Below are positions 46,123 to 54,720 of a stretch of DNA of 64,000 bases, piece after piece. The position numbers were made by a program, and so were the translations under genes. The stretch comes from Providencia alcalifaciens. Lineage in GTDB: Bacteria; Pseudomonadota; Gammaproteobacteria; Enterobacterales; Enterobacteriaceae. Below the pieces are notes generated by a model that was given only the letters and a program-made list of their open reading frames with translations, was not told the DNA's origin and did not search any database. Within the stretch, counting starts at the first letter, position 1; each line of letters opens with the position of its first letter. Location of the stretch: positions 1,054,001 through 1,118,000 of the forward strand of contig NZ_OU659204.1 in the NCBI RefSeq assembly GCF_915403165.1, read 5' to 3'.

Positions 46123-46866
46123 ATGCATAATTTTAAGTTAGAAGAGCTAATTAACGACGAGCTGAAAGTCAGTGAAATCCAAGACTATGCCCCAAATGGA
46201 TTGCAAGTCGAAGGTCGTCCTCACGTTAAAAAAATCGTGACAGGCGTGACAGCTTGCCAAGCATTATTGGATGAAGCGGTAAGACTGAATGCCGATGCGG
46301 TGATTGTGCATCATGGCTACTTTTGGAAAAACGAACCCGCCATTATCAAAGGCATGAAAAGAAATCGCCTAAAAACATTGCTGGTGAATGACATTAACCT
46401 ATACGGTTATCACCTACCATTAGATGCTCACCCTGTATTAGGTAACAATGCGCAACTGGCCCATATTATGGGCGTACAAGTCAATGGCAACATTGAGCCA
46501 CTGATACCATTTAGCTTTTTCGACCAACCCATTACCCCCGCGAAATTAACCGAGCGTTTAGAAAATCGCTTAGGGCGTAAAGTATTGCATTGTGGCGACA
46601 ACGCCAAAGAAGAAATTCGTCAAATTGCATGGTGTACTGGTGGTGGTCAGGGCTTTATTATGCAAGCGGCAGAATTTGGTGTAGATGCTTTTGTGACAGG
46701 GGAAGTGTCAGAGCAAACCATTCATATCGCAAGAGAAATGGGGATCCACTTCTACAGTGCAGGGCACCATGCAACAGAGCGTTATGGGATTAAGGCGTTG
46801 ACGGAGTGGTTGAATGATAATCATGGGGTAAATGCAACCTTCATCGACATCGATAACCCCGCTTAG
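46123..46866 (+). CDS. ybgI: YbgI, NIF3-family dinuclear-metal protein
   Basis: The 247-residue protein has the NIF3 metal ligands in AVIVHHGYFWKNE and HLPLDAH, and a C-terminal ligand set GIHFYSAGHHATERYG. E. coli YbgI forms a toroidal hexamer of unclear function, and the family is often mislabelled GTP cyclohydrolase type 2. Its position between kdp/ybfA and gltA resembles the E. coli order. Confidence 0.95.
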   Translation: MHNFKLEELINDELKVSEIQDYAPNGLQVEGRPHVKKIVTGVTACQALLDEAVRLNADAVIVHHGYFWKNEPAIIKGMKRNRLKTLLVNDINLYGYHLPLDAHPVLGNNAQLAHIMGVQVNGNIEPLIPFSFFDQPITPAKLTERLENRLGRKVLHCGDNAKEEIRQIAWCTGGGQGFIMQAAEFGVDAFVTGEVSEQTIHIAREMGIHFYSAGHHATERYGIKALTEWLNDNHGVNATFIDIDNPA

Positions 46867-46871
46867 TATTT

Positions 46872-46990
46872 TCTTTGTCTTTCAAACTACAACGTTGTTG
46901 GCTGCATTCGTGAACCCTAGTCACATACTTTTGTATGCTCCTAGGGCTTCACTCTTTGGCCGCCTAGTTGTGGCTCGAAATCCTTAGAAA
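46872..46990. repeat. Dispersed palindromic repeat, copy 2
   Basis: This is the same element as at 34911-35030, in the same orientation: GTTGTTGGCTGCATTCGTGAA, the palindrome CCCTAGTCACATA ... TATGCTCCTAGGG, then TTGGCCGCCTAG. Each copy lies directly after a gene end (glnS, ybgI). Confidence 0.8.
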
Positions 46991-47000
46991 ATAGCTACGT

Positions 47001-47051
47001 AGTAGAAAACATCTCATAGTAGAAAACACCTCATAATAGAAAACATCCTCG
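47001..47051. repeat. Three 17-bp tandem repeats
   Basis: Units AGTAGAAAACATCTCAT, AGTAGAAAACACCTCAT and AATAGAAAACATCCTCG run head to tail next to palindromic repeat copy 2 and close to the 3' end of the MFS gene. No known function. Confidence 0.85.
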
Positions 47052-47074
47052 TTGGGCTTGATGAAAGAAATAGG

Positions 47075-48199
47075 TCAAGTTCGGTATTTTAATGCGGTAA
47101 GGAGCAGTATTAGGCTTGAAGTGATAAGCACTAATCCTAGGTTTTGAACCTCGCCGGCGGCCATTAATCCGAGAGCTAATCCTAAATAGTAAAATAAACC
47201 TAAAATTGCGCCGGCGGTGCCTTTTCTGTCTTGATAATTATCCAGAGCGTGCGCCAAAATATTCGCAATTGCGATCCCATATCCCACCACAATGCCCATT
47301 ATTGGCAGCACAAACCAAATATGACCTTGCAGTAGATAAACTAAACAACTACTGACAACAGATAGGCTACTGGCTAATTTCACCAGTTTTTCTGCTGACC
47401 ACTTTTTCGCCAATAATGTGTGATTAATCAGCGAACCGAGACCGACACCTAATGCTAATAAAATACCTGTCAGACCAAATTGTTGTTGGTTGAACGTTAA
47501 TTGTTCAAAAATAAAGGGTCCAAGCTGGTAATAACTGAATAAATTAATGTTGAAAAATGCAATCAACATCACATTTTGGAGAATCCGTTTATCCCCTAAC
47601 ATGTGTAAAACCGTGGTTAAAAATGGGGTTTTGATCACGTTCTGTGGTTTGGTCTCAGGAAGCTTATAACATGACCATAACAAAAGTATGGCGGCTAAGA
47701 GAGCCAAACCCATAAAAATGGCTCGGTAACTACCTAGCCAAACTAAGCTGGCACCGAAAATCATGCCAAGTGCAGGACTTATCGCTAAGGCGATGCCCAT
47801 CACCGAGAAAACTTTGGCTAACGTATGACCTTGAAAACTGTCACGCATCATAGTTTGTGTGCCAATAGAGCCTACTGCGGCACCAAACGCGGATAACATA
47901 CGCAGTAGCAGTAACCCATAGAAATGCGAGACAAAAAGTGCGCTTACAGCGGCAACTCCATACAGAAATAACCCCAGTAAAATAGTGGGGCGACGGCCAA
48001 TCACATCACACATTCTGCCCCAAAATACGACACCAAAAGCGAAAGCAAAAAAATACAGCGAAAGCGTTTGAGAGGCTTTTTCGGCATTCACCTGAAATGC
48101 AGCCGCAATATCAGTCAATGCGGGGCTGTAAATGGTTTCGACAATTTGCGGAAACATCATTAAAGCCACTGCAAGCCATAAGGAAAGTGAACGATTCAT
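47075..48199 (-). CDS. MFS drug/metabolite exporter (Bcr/CflA-like)
   Basis: The 374-residue major-facilitator protein has about twelve membrane helices. The motif A region is GRMCDVIGRRPTILLG (about 60-76), and a motif C-like segment (GIALAISPALGMIFGASL) is typical of antiporters of the DHA1/Bcr group. It is divergent from an AraC regulator. This arrangement resembles the E. coli nimT-nimR and yeaN-type pairs. The substrate is unknown. Confidence 0.85.
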   Translation of the reverse strand: MNRSLSLWLAVALMMFPQIVETIYSPALTDIAAAFQVNAEKASQTLSLYFFAFAFGVVFWGRMCDVIGRRPTILLGLFLYGVAAVSALFVSHFYGLLLLRMLSAFGAAVGSIGTQTMMRDSFQGHTLAKVFSVMGIALAISPALGMIFGASLVWLGSYRAIFMGLALLAAILLLWSCYKLPETKPQNVIKTPFLTTVLHMLGDKRILQNVMLIAFFNINLFSYYQLGPFIFEQLTFNQQQFGLTGILLALGVGLGSLINHTLLAKKWSAEKLVKLASSLSVVSSCLVYLLQGHIWFVLPIMGIVVGYGIAIANILAHALDNYQDRKGTAGAILGLFYYLGLALGLMAAGEVQNLGLVLITSSLILLLTALKYRT

Positions 48200-48311
48200 G
48201 TAATTTACCTATATTCTTCTCTTTAATTTGTGGGAATACGAAGAAGTTTATTGGCTTTTGGGTTGTCTTATTACAATAATAAAGACAATAAATATCAAAA
48301 ATGAGACAATT

Positions 48312-49106
48312 ATGGCGTGGTTATTACAGACAGATGAGTTTCAAACTCACTGGTATGATGCCCCCGTATTGGGGATTGCAGCCCAAATGGGACAACATGA
48401 TTCTGGTGCGCATACCCATGAAATGGGGCAATTGTTATTTACACAACAAGGCTGCATTCGTATCAGTTTACAGAATGAAATTTCGTTACTACCGCCAGGG
48501 AGAGTTGCGTGGATCCCGCCGTTTACGAGCCATCGAGTACAAATGCGCGCTTCGGTAGGGTATCGGTCTGTTTATCTAAGCCAAGAATATGCGAAGCAAA
48601 TTTCTGACCATGTGTCTATTTTAAGTATCTCTCCTTTGCTTCGAGAGTTGTTGGAACGTATCGCGGTGGCTCCTTTTGAGAGTGACTGGCGAGAAGGGCG
48701 ATTAGCAAGGTTACTTCCTGTTTTTATTGATGAATTACAATGTGCAACAGAGGAACCCACGCTACTTTCTTTACCTCAAGACAGGCGTTTTAAGTCCCTT
48801 GACCTAGAACGACTTCCTCCACCTTTGAACCAATTAGCTCAAACTGTTGGTGCCAGTGAGAAGACCATTACGCGAATTTTTCTAAAAGAGACTGGAATGA
48901 GCTACCAAGTGTGGCGACAACAATGGCGGTTTATCAAAGGGATAGAGTTATTAGCGCAGAAGAAAACCTACGGATTTATTACTCAAGAGTTAGGTTTGAC
49001 CAGTGACAGTGCATTTATTAGCTTTTTCCGCAAAATGAGCGGAATGACACCACGGGAATACAGTGGTGGATCAAGACTAAAAAGTAGAATAAAAATAGAA
49101 CGTTAG
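48312..49106 (+). CDS. AraC-family regulator with cupin sensor
   Basis: The 264-residue regulator has an N-terminal cupin (about 20-95; HTHEMGQLLFTQQG, PPGRVAWIPPFTSHRVQ) and a C-terminal AraC DNA-binding domain (about 165-250; LAQTVGASEKTITRIF, SAFISFFRKMSGMTPREY). Such NimR-type regulators control the divergent MFS gene. The frame extends upstream to 48228, but ATG 48312 fits the family N-terminus (MAWLLQTDEF). Confidence 0.85.
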   Translation: MAWLLQTDEFQTHWYDAPVLGIAAQMGQHDSGAHTHEMGQLLFTQQGCIRISLQNEISLLPPGRVAWIPPFTSHRVQMRASVGYRSVYLSQEYAKQISDHVSILSISPLLRELLERIAVAPFESDWREGRLARLLPVFIDELQCATEEPTLLSLPQDRRFKSLDLERLPPPLNQLAQTVGASEKTITRIFLKETGMSYQVWRQQWRFIKGIELLAQKKTYGFITQELGLTSDSAFISFFRKMSGMTPREYSGGSRLKSRIKIER

Positions 49107-49113
49107 AAATTAA

Positions 49114-49137
49114 AAAGCCCCGAATGGTCGAGGCTTT
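49114..49137. terminator. Bidirectional terminator between the AraC gene and gltA
   Basis: A stem of AAAGCC-CGA / TCG-GGCTTT, with one mismatch and an ATGG loop, lies between convergent genes. Confidence 0.75.
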
Positions 49138-49155
49138 AGTGATGAACGAGTTAAA

Positions 49156-50442
49156 TTATTTTTTGTCTAACTCAGAGCTGAACTCACGTCTGTCATAGCC
49201 AGTATACAGTTGGCGAGGACGTGCAATTTTCAGACCTTCATCGTGCATTTCGTTCCAATGTGCAATCCAACCAATGGTACGTGCAATCGCGAAGATAACG
49301 GTAAACATTGAAGATGGAATACCCATTGCTTTTAGGATGATACCTGAGTAGAAGTCAACGTTAGGGTACAGTTTCTTCTCAATGAAGTACGGGTCGTTCA
49401 GTGCGATACGTTCTAATTCCATGGCCACTTCAAGCAGGCTATCATTTAGGCCCAACTCGTTCAGTACTTCATGGCAAGTTTCACGCATAACGGTAGCGCG
49501 TGGGTCATGATTTTTATAAACGCGGTGACCGAAGCCCATTAAGCGGAAAGAGTCGTTTTTATCTTTCGCACGTTCGATAAATGCAGGGATGTGCTCAACA
49601 GTTTGAATTTCTTCAAGCATACGTAAGCAGGCTTCGTTAGCACCACCATGAGCAGGTCCCCACAGAGATGCGATACCTGCTGCAATACACGCAAATGGGT
49701 TAGCGCCGGAAGAACCTGCGGTACGGACTGTTGAGGTTGATGCGTTTTGTTCGTGGTCAGCGTGCAGGATCAAAATTCTGTCCATTGCGCGCTCAAGTAC
49801 TGGATTAACCACATATTCTTCACATGGAGTAGAGAACATCATGTGCAAGAAATTACCCGCGTAAGATAAATTATTACGAGGATAAACAAAAGGTTGTCCG
49901 ATAGAGTATTTGTAACACATCGCTGCAACGGTCGGCATTTTGGACAGCAGACGGTAAGCGGTGATTTCACGGTGGCGAGGGTTATTAACGTCTAATGCAT
50001 CGTGATAGAACGCTGCCAGAGCACCCGTTACCCCGCACAGAACTGCCATTGGGTGAGAGTCACGACGGAAACCATTAAGCATACGAGTGATTTGCTCATG
50101 GATCATGGTGTGGCGAGTTACCGTATTTTTAAATGTATTATATTGTTCTTGGGTTGGTGCTTCGCCGTATAACAGGATATAACAAACTTCAAGGTACGAG
50201 GCTTGAGTGGCGAGTTGATCAATTGGGAAACCACGGTGGAGTAGAACGCCTTTATCACCATCGATATAGGTAATTTTTGACTCACAGGATGCGGTAGAAG
50301 TAAAACCGGGGTCGTATGTGAAAAACCCTTTAGAACCTAAAGCTCGTACATCGATAACATCTTGGCCAATGGTCGGGCTTAGGATGTCTAGTTCGAAATC
50401 ACCTTTACTTCCAGTCATTATCTTAGCTTTGTTATCAGCCAT
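49156..50442 (-). CDS. gltA: Citrate synthase GltA
   Basis: The 428-residue hexameric-type citrate synthase condenses oxaloacetate and acetyl-CoA. Catalytic regions are [12 protein letters not shown], the histidine in [13 protein letters not shown] and [13 protein letters not shown] (Asp downstream). Length matches E. coli (427). It is divergent from the sdh-suc operon, as in E. coli. Confidence 0.98.
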   Translation of the reverse strand: MADNKAKIMTGSKGDFELDILSPTIGQDVIDVRALGSKGFFTYDPGFTSTASCESKITYIDGDKGVLLHRGFPIDQLATQASYLEVCYILLYGEAPTQEQYNTFKNTVTRHTMIHEQITRMLNGFRRDSHPMAVLCGVTGALAAFYHDALDVNNPRHREITAYRLLSKMPTVAAMCYKYSIGQPFVYPRNNLSYAGNFLHMMFSTPCEEYVVNPVLERAMDRILILHADHEQNASTSTVRTAGSSGANPFACIAAGIASLWGPAHGGANEACLRMLEEIQTVEHIPAFIERAKDKNDSFRLMGFGHRVYKNHDPRATVMRETCHEVLNELGLNDSLLEVAMELERIALNDPYFIEKKLYPNVDFYSGIILKAMGIPSSMFTVIFAIARTIGWIAHWNEMHDEGLKIARPRQLYTGYDRREFSSELDKK

Positions 50443-50847
50443 TTACGGTCTCCTTAGCGCTTGATAATCCACACTCAACAACCCAGAACTCAGCGTTATA
50501 CTGCGTCTTTGAGCATTGTTCTATCGGTGTGTTGAGAAAATCAGCGGGATATCACATAAAACCTTGAAATCCGGCAACCAATATCAATACCGATAACAAT
50601 GTGGTTAGGTTGTTTGCGAGTGTATAGGGCGTTATGTTCTTTTTTTGTTGTTTTCTCTACAATATCATTATTTGTGGTAAGGGAAACAACTTTCATAACT
50701 TTTGTTTATACTTGCATACTCATTCACATTACTACACGACTCTGGGTCATCCGTAACGTATTCAGATAAATCTGTCAGGCATATATGTAAGATAAATGTT
50801 GAATCATTGTCAAATAAGATAAGCACATTTATATAAAATGTTTAAAT

Positions 50848-50863
50848 CGTGATCCTTCTCACT
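50848..50863 (+). promoter_or_regulatory. CRP site upstream of sdhC
   Basis: CGTGA-TCCTTC-TCACT has the intact GTGA-N6-TCAC core. It sits about 50 bases upstream of the -35 box, in the place of the E. coli sdh CRP site. Confidence 0.75.
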
Positions 50864-50900
50864 GTTCGGGCTAAATGTCTCCAAACCTTTTGTGTGGGAA

Positions 50901-50929
50901 TTGTAATAGCAATGTGAAGACTTTATACT
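50901..50929 (+). promoter_or_regulatory. sdhC promoter
   Basis: TTGTAA (50901-50906) and TATACT (50924-50929) are spaced by 17 bases. They are followed by GGCGGCAGGTCTCCGGA, as at the E. coli sdh promoter. It leaves an untranslated leader of about 160 nt before the sdhC GTG start. Confidence 0.8.
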
Positions 50930-51094
50930 GGCGGCAGGTCTCCGGATTACCCTGAGTAGGAGTTCCCAGCGTGATCAGTATGCAACTTTATTCAAACATG
51001 ATGGATTAAAGTTTGTGTTAAGTTGCATTTTGTACCCCTGTCGCTGTCTGATTTCCACCCCAGGTCCGGAGGATGGAAAATAATAAAGAGCTGT

Positions 51095-51484
51095 GTGGGC
51101 AAAATTGTGAAAAAACAAAGACCTGTCAACCTTGATTTGCAGACGATTCATTTCCCGATTACTGCAATATCGTCGATCTTGCACCGTGTCTCTGGCGTCA
51201 TTACTCTCATCGCAGTTGGTATTCTGCTTTGGTTGCTAGGGACTTCTCTCTCCTCTCCAGAAGGTTTTCAATACGCGTCTGAAGTAATGACTGGCTTTTT
51301 TGCTAAGTTCATTCTTTGGGGGATCTTAACAGCGCTGGCTTACCACATTTGTGGTGGTATTCGTCATATGCTGATGGATTTCGGTTGTGTTGATGAAACC
51401 CTTGCTGCGGGTAACTCATCCGCAAAAATTACATTTGTAATTACTGTAATTCTGGCAATTCTGGCGGGGATCTTAGTATGGTAA
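51095..51484 (+). CDS. sdhC: Succinate dehydrogenase cytochrome b556 subunit SdhC
   Basis: The 129-residue membrane subunit binds haem b and ubiquinone with SdhD. It has three membrane helices and the haem-ligand region [34 protein letters not shown] is conserved. The start is GTG 51095, giving [18 protein letters not shown]. This has the same length and spacing as E. coli SdhC (MIRNVKKQRP); the longer upstream frame is not used. It overlaps sdhD by seven bases. Confidence 0.95.
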   Translation: MGKIVKKQRPVNLDLQTIHFPITAISSILHRVSGVITLIAVGILLWLLGTSLSSPEGFQYASEVMTGFFAKFILWGILTALAYHICGGIRHMLMDFGCVDETLAAGNSSAKITFVITVILAILAGILVW

Positions 51485-51822
51485 GTAATGCTTCAGCTTT
51501 AGGCCGTACTGGTATCCAGGACTGGCTATTAATCCGTGGCTCGGCGATCGTTATCGTCCTCTACGTACTCTACATTGTTGGCTTCGTAGCGATTAATGAT
51601 ATTACCTACGAAGTATGGCGAGGCTTCTTTGCCTCCTCTGTGACTAAAGTATTCACCATCCTCACATTGTTCTCGATTCTTGTACATGCTTGGATCGGTA
51701 TGTGGCAAGTACTGACTGACTATGTTAAGCCGCTGGCGATTCGCTTAGTACTACAACTGGCCATCGTGGTTGGTTTGCTGGCTTACTTAATTTACGGAAC
51801 AATTGTTGTGTGGGGTGCATAA
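51478..51822 (+). CDS. sdhD: Succinate dehydrogenase membrane anchor SdhD
   Basis: The 114-residue anchor has three membrane helices and the conserved [16 protein letters not shown] segment that takes part in haem and quinone binding. It overlaps sdhC and ends one base before the sdhA start. Confidence 0.97.
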   Translation: MVSNASALGRTGIQDWLLIRGSAIVIVLYVLYIVGFVAINDITYEVWRGFFASSVTKVFTILTLFSILVHAWIGMWQVLTDYVKPLAIRLVLQLAIVVGLLAYLIYGTIVVWGA

Positions 51823-51823
51823 A

Positions 51824-53590
51824 ATGAATCTGCCAATCAGAGAGTTTGACGCTATCGTTATCGGTGCGGGCGGTGCAGGTATGCGCGCAGCACTACAAAT
51901 TTCTCAACAAGGCCTATCTTGTGCTTTGTTATCTAAAGTATTTCCAACTCGTTCTCATACTGTGTCAGCGCAAGGTGGTATCACTGTTGCACTGGGCAAC
52001 ACACATCCTGACAACTGGGAATGGCATATGTACGATACTGTTAAAGGTTCCGACTATATCGGTGACCAAGATGCTATCGAATACATGTGTAAAACGGGGC
52101 CAGAAGCTATCCTTGAATTAGAACATATGGGATTGCCTTTCTCACGTCTTGAAGATGGGACGATTTATCAACGTCCATTCGGTGGCCAGTCTAAGAACTT
52201 CGGTGGTGAGCAAGCGGCACGTACTGCTGCTGCGGCTGACCGTACTGGTCATGCACTATTGCATACTCTGTATCAGCAAAATTTAAAAAACCACACTACG
52301 ATTTTCTCCGAATGGTATGCCCTGGATTTAGTAAAAAACCAAGATGGCGATATCGTAGGTTGTACTGCAATCTGCATGGAAACGGGCGAGCTGGTTTACT
52401 TCAAAGCGAAAGCAACCATCTTAGCAACGGGCGGTGCGGGCCGTATTTACCAGTCTACCACTAACGCACATATCAATACTGGTGACGGTGTTGGTATGGC
52501 TGTGCGTGCTGGCGTTCCATTGCAAGATATGGAAATGTGGCAATTCCATCCAACGGGTATTGCTGGCGCAGGTGTTCTGGTCACAGAAGGCTGCCGTGGT
52601 GAAGGTGGTTACCTGCTGAACAAAGATGGCGAGCGCTTCATGGAACGTTATGCACCAAACGCAAAAGACCTTGCTGGTCGTGACGTTGTTGCACGTTCAA
52701 TCATGATTGAAATCCGTGAAGGTCGTGGCTGTGATGGTCCATGGGGTCCACACGCGAAACTGAAACTGGACCACTTAGGAAAAGATGTTCTGGAATCTCG
52801 CTTACCGGGTATCCTTGAATTATCTCGTACTTTTGCCCACGTTGACCCAGTTAAAGAGCCAATCCCAGTTATCCCAACTTGTCACTATATGATGGGTGGT
52901 ATTCCAACTAAAGTGACGGGTCAAGCGATTCGCTATAACGAAAAAGGCGAAGACGAAGTGATTCCGGGTCTGTTTGCTGTGGGTGAGATTGCTTGTGTAT
53001 CTGTTCACGGCGCAAACCGTCTAGGCGGTAACTCCCTGCTTGACCTCGTGGTATTTGGTCGTTCTGCTGGTTTACACTTGAATGAATCCATCATGGAACA
53101 AGGTCCAATGCGTGATGCATCTGAATCAGACATCGATGCAGCAATGGCTCGTTTCAATCGTTGGGAAAATGCGCGTACGGGTGAAGATCCAACTGATATC
53201 CGTAAAGCACTGCAATCTTGTATGCAGAACAACTTCTCCGTATTCCGTGAAGGGGATGCAATGGCGAAGGGCTTAGAAGAACTGAAAGAAATCCGTGAAC
53301 GTCTGAAAAATGCGCGTCTGGATGACACTTCAACTGAGTTCAATACCCAACGTATCGAATGTTTAGAGCTGGATAACCTGATGGAAACTGCTTATGCAAC
53401 TGCACAAGCTGCAAACTTCCGTACAGAGAGCCGTGGTGCTCACAGCCGCTTTGACTTCCCAGATCGTGATGATGCAAATTGGTTATGCCACTCATTATAT
53501 CTACCGCAATCTGAAACGATGACTCGTCGTGAAGTGAACATGCAACCTAAGTTGCGTGAAGCCTTCCCACCGAAGATTCGTACCTATTAA
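51824..53590 (+). CDS. sdhA: Succinate dehydrogenase flavoprotein SdhA
   Basis: The 588-residue catalytic subunit has covalently bound FAD ([20 protein letters not shown]-linked His45). The dinucleotide-binding motif is [13 protein letters not shown] and active-site segments are [12 protein letters not shown] and [14 protein letters not shown]. It oxidises succinate to fumarate. ATG 51824 gives the same length as E. coli; the frame upstream to 51803 lies within sdhD. Confidence 0.98.
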   Translation: MNLPIREFDAIVIGAGGAGMRAALQISQQGLSCALLSKVFPTRSHTVSAQGGITVALGNTHPDNWEWHMYDTVKGSDYIGDQDAIEYMCKTGPEAILELEHMGLPFSRLEDGTIYQRPFGGQSKNFGGEQAARTAAAADRTGHALLHTLYQQNLKNHTTIFSEWYALDLVKNQDGDIVGCTAICMETGELVYFKAKATILATGGAGRIYQSTTNAHINTGDGVGMAVRAGVPLQDMEMWQFHPTGIAGAGVLVTEGCRGEGGYLLNKDGERFMERYAPNAKDLAGRDVVARSIMIEIREGRGCDGPWGPHAKLKLDHLGKDVLESRLPGILELSRTFAHVDPVKEPIPVIPTCHYMMGGIPTKVTGQAIRYNEKGEDEVIPGLFAVGEIACVSVHGANRLGGNSLLDLVVFGRSAGLHLNESIMEQGPMRDASESDIDAAMARFNRWENARTGEDPTDIRKALQSCMQNNFSVFREGDAMAKGLEELKEIRERLKNARLDDTSTEFNTQRIECLELDNLMETAYATAQAANFRTESRGAHSRFDFPDRDDANWLCHSLYLPQSETMTRREVNMQPKLREAFPPKIRTY

Positions 53591-53625
53591 TGCGTGGTGT
53601 TAATCCAGTTGCGGAGAAATAAACT

Positions 53626-54342
53626 ATGAAACTAGAATTTTCGATTTATCGCTACAATCCTGATGTAGATAATGCGCCACGCATGCAAGATTACACCCTT
53701 GAAGTGAAAGAAGGGCGTGACATGATGTTGCTGGATGCATTAATTCAGTTAAAAGAACAAGACCCAACGCTTTCATTCCGTCGTTCTTGCCGTGAAGGTG
53801 TGTGTGGTTCCGATGGTCTGAACATGAACGGTAAAAATGGGCTGGCATGTATTACGCCATTGTCTGCTTTAACCCGTAGTGGCAAAAAAATTGTGATCCG
53901 TCCATTACCCGGTCTGCCAGTTGTTCGTGACCTGATTATTGACATGACACAGTTTTACACCCAATACGAAAAAATTCGTCCGTATCTTATTAATGATAAT
54001 AAGAATCCACCGGCGCGTGAAAATTTACAGTCACCAGTACAACGTGAAAAACTCGATGGTCTCTATGAGTGTATTTTGTGTGCATGCTGTTCAACTTCAT
54101 GCCCATCGTTTTGGTGGAATCCAGACAAATTTATCGGTCCTGCGGGTCTGTTAGCTGCGTATAGATTCTTGATTGATAGTCGCGATACTGAAACAGATTC
54201 ACGATTAGATGATCTGAACGACGCTTTTAGTGTTTTCCGCTGTCATAGCATTATGAATTGTGTCAATGTATGCCCTAAAGGACTAAATCCAACGAAAGCT
54301 ATCGGTCACATTAAGTCTATGTTGTTGAAACATAGTGCCTAA
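53626..54342 (+). CDS. sdhB: Succinate dehydrogenase iron-sulfur subunit SdhB
   Basis: The 238-residue subunit carries the 2Fe-2S cluster motif (CREGVCGSDG, about 55-64) and the 4Fe-4S/3Fe-4S motifs (CILCACCSTSCPSFWWNP, CHSIMNCVNVCPKGLNP). It relays electrons from SdhA to quinone. It is the last sdh gene, followed by sucA. Confidence 0.98.
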   Translation: MKLEFSIYRYNPDVDNAPRMQDYTLEVKEGRDMMLLDALIQLKEQDPTLSFRRSCREGVCGSDGLNMNGKNGLACITPLSALTRSGKKIVIRPLPGLPVVRDLIIDMTQFYTQYEKIRPYLINDNKNPPARENLQSPVQREKLDGLYECILCACCSTSCPSFWWNPDKFIGPAGLLAAYRFLIDSRDTETDSRLDDLNDAFSVFRCHSIMNCVNVCPKGLNPTKAIGHIKSMLLKHSA

Positions 54343-54720
54343 ATCGATACAGCCTACGGCGCTTAGGTGGCGTAGGCTAAATTTGGATAGCACAAAATAC
54401 GTACTTAAAGTAAAAAATAAGCGTAAAGTAAGTATAAGTCTTAAATTGAATCACTGAAACGTAAAGCAAAAAGTCAAAAAGTGAAAGTAAAAAGCCAACT
54501 GCAAAACAAGATGAAGACACTTGCGAAAGCAAGGAACCTTTAAAAACCGTAGACAGTTTTTAAAGGTTCCTTAAAAGGGAAACCCTTAATTGATAAGAGG
54601 GACTCCCAAAGTGAGAACATGCAAAAAGCACGTCCAAGAGAACCTTTATCGAGGTCGCTTAAATGCGACGATTAGTTAACCACGGCGAAAACTAAAGCTT
54701 ATAAAGCTTAAGGGATCACA
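54343..54720. other. sdhB-sucA intercistronic region
   Basis: 378 bp with no supported gene. In order it holds an 8-bp hairpin at 54353-54380 (AGCCTACG / CGTAGGCT) and an A-rich stretch with recurring GTAAAG/AAAGT (54390-54520). A 17-bp perfect hairpin follows (54531-54572), and a short AAGCTT-ATA-AAGCTT element lies near the sucA start. A ten-codon open frame (54511-54543, MKTLAKARNL) overlaps the hairpin and is probably not used. In E. coli this gap also has a suc promoter and structured RNA. Confidence 0.6.
54531..54572 (+). promoter_or_regulatory. Long perfect hairpin upstream of sucA
   Basis: AAGGAACCTTTAAAAAC pairs perfectly with GTTTTTAAAGGTTCCTT across an 8-base loop, a 17-bp stem. 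As I recall, E. coli has a related pair (TTTAAAAACTG ... CAGTTTTTAAAAGGTTCCTT) in the same gap, so the element appears conserved. It could stabilise or process the sdh-suc transcript, or act on sucA. Confidence 0.75.

Larger units (their letters stand above)
50443..51094. other. Divergent regulatory region gltA / sdhC
   Basis: A gap of about 650 bp without a gene. The sdh-proximal half (from about 50780) aligns by eye with the E. coli sdh promoter region as I remember it. It includes GTTGAATCATTGTCAAATA, the CRP site (50848-50863), the promoter (50901-50929) and the GCGGCAGGTCTCCGGA leader. The gltA-proximal half holds its promoter, which I could not define. Confidence 0.6.

Noticed and set aside
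51023..51094. 24-codon N-terminal extension of sdhC
   Set aside because: It is a poor fit to the family; the GTG at 51095 gives exactly the E. coli length and spacing to VKKQRPVNL.
54511..54543. Ten-codon frame MKTLAKARNL before sucA as a leader peptide
   Set aside because: No ribosome binding site, no run of regulatory codons, and it overlaps a hairpin that explains the sequence better.
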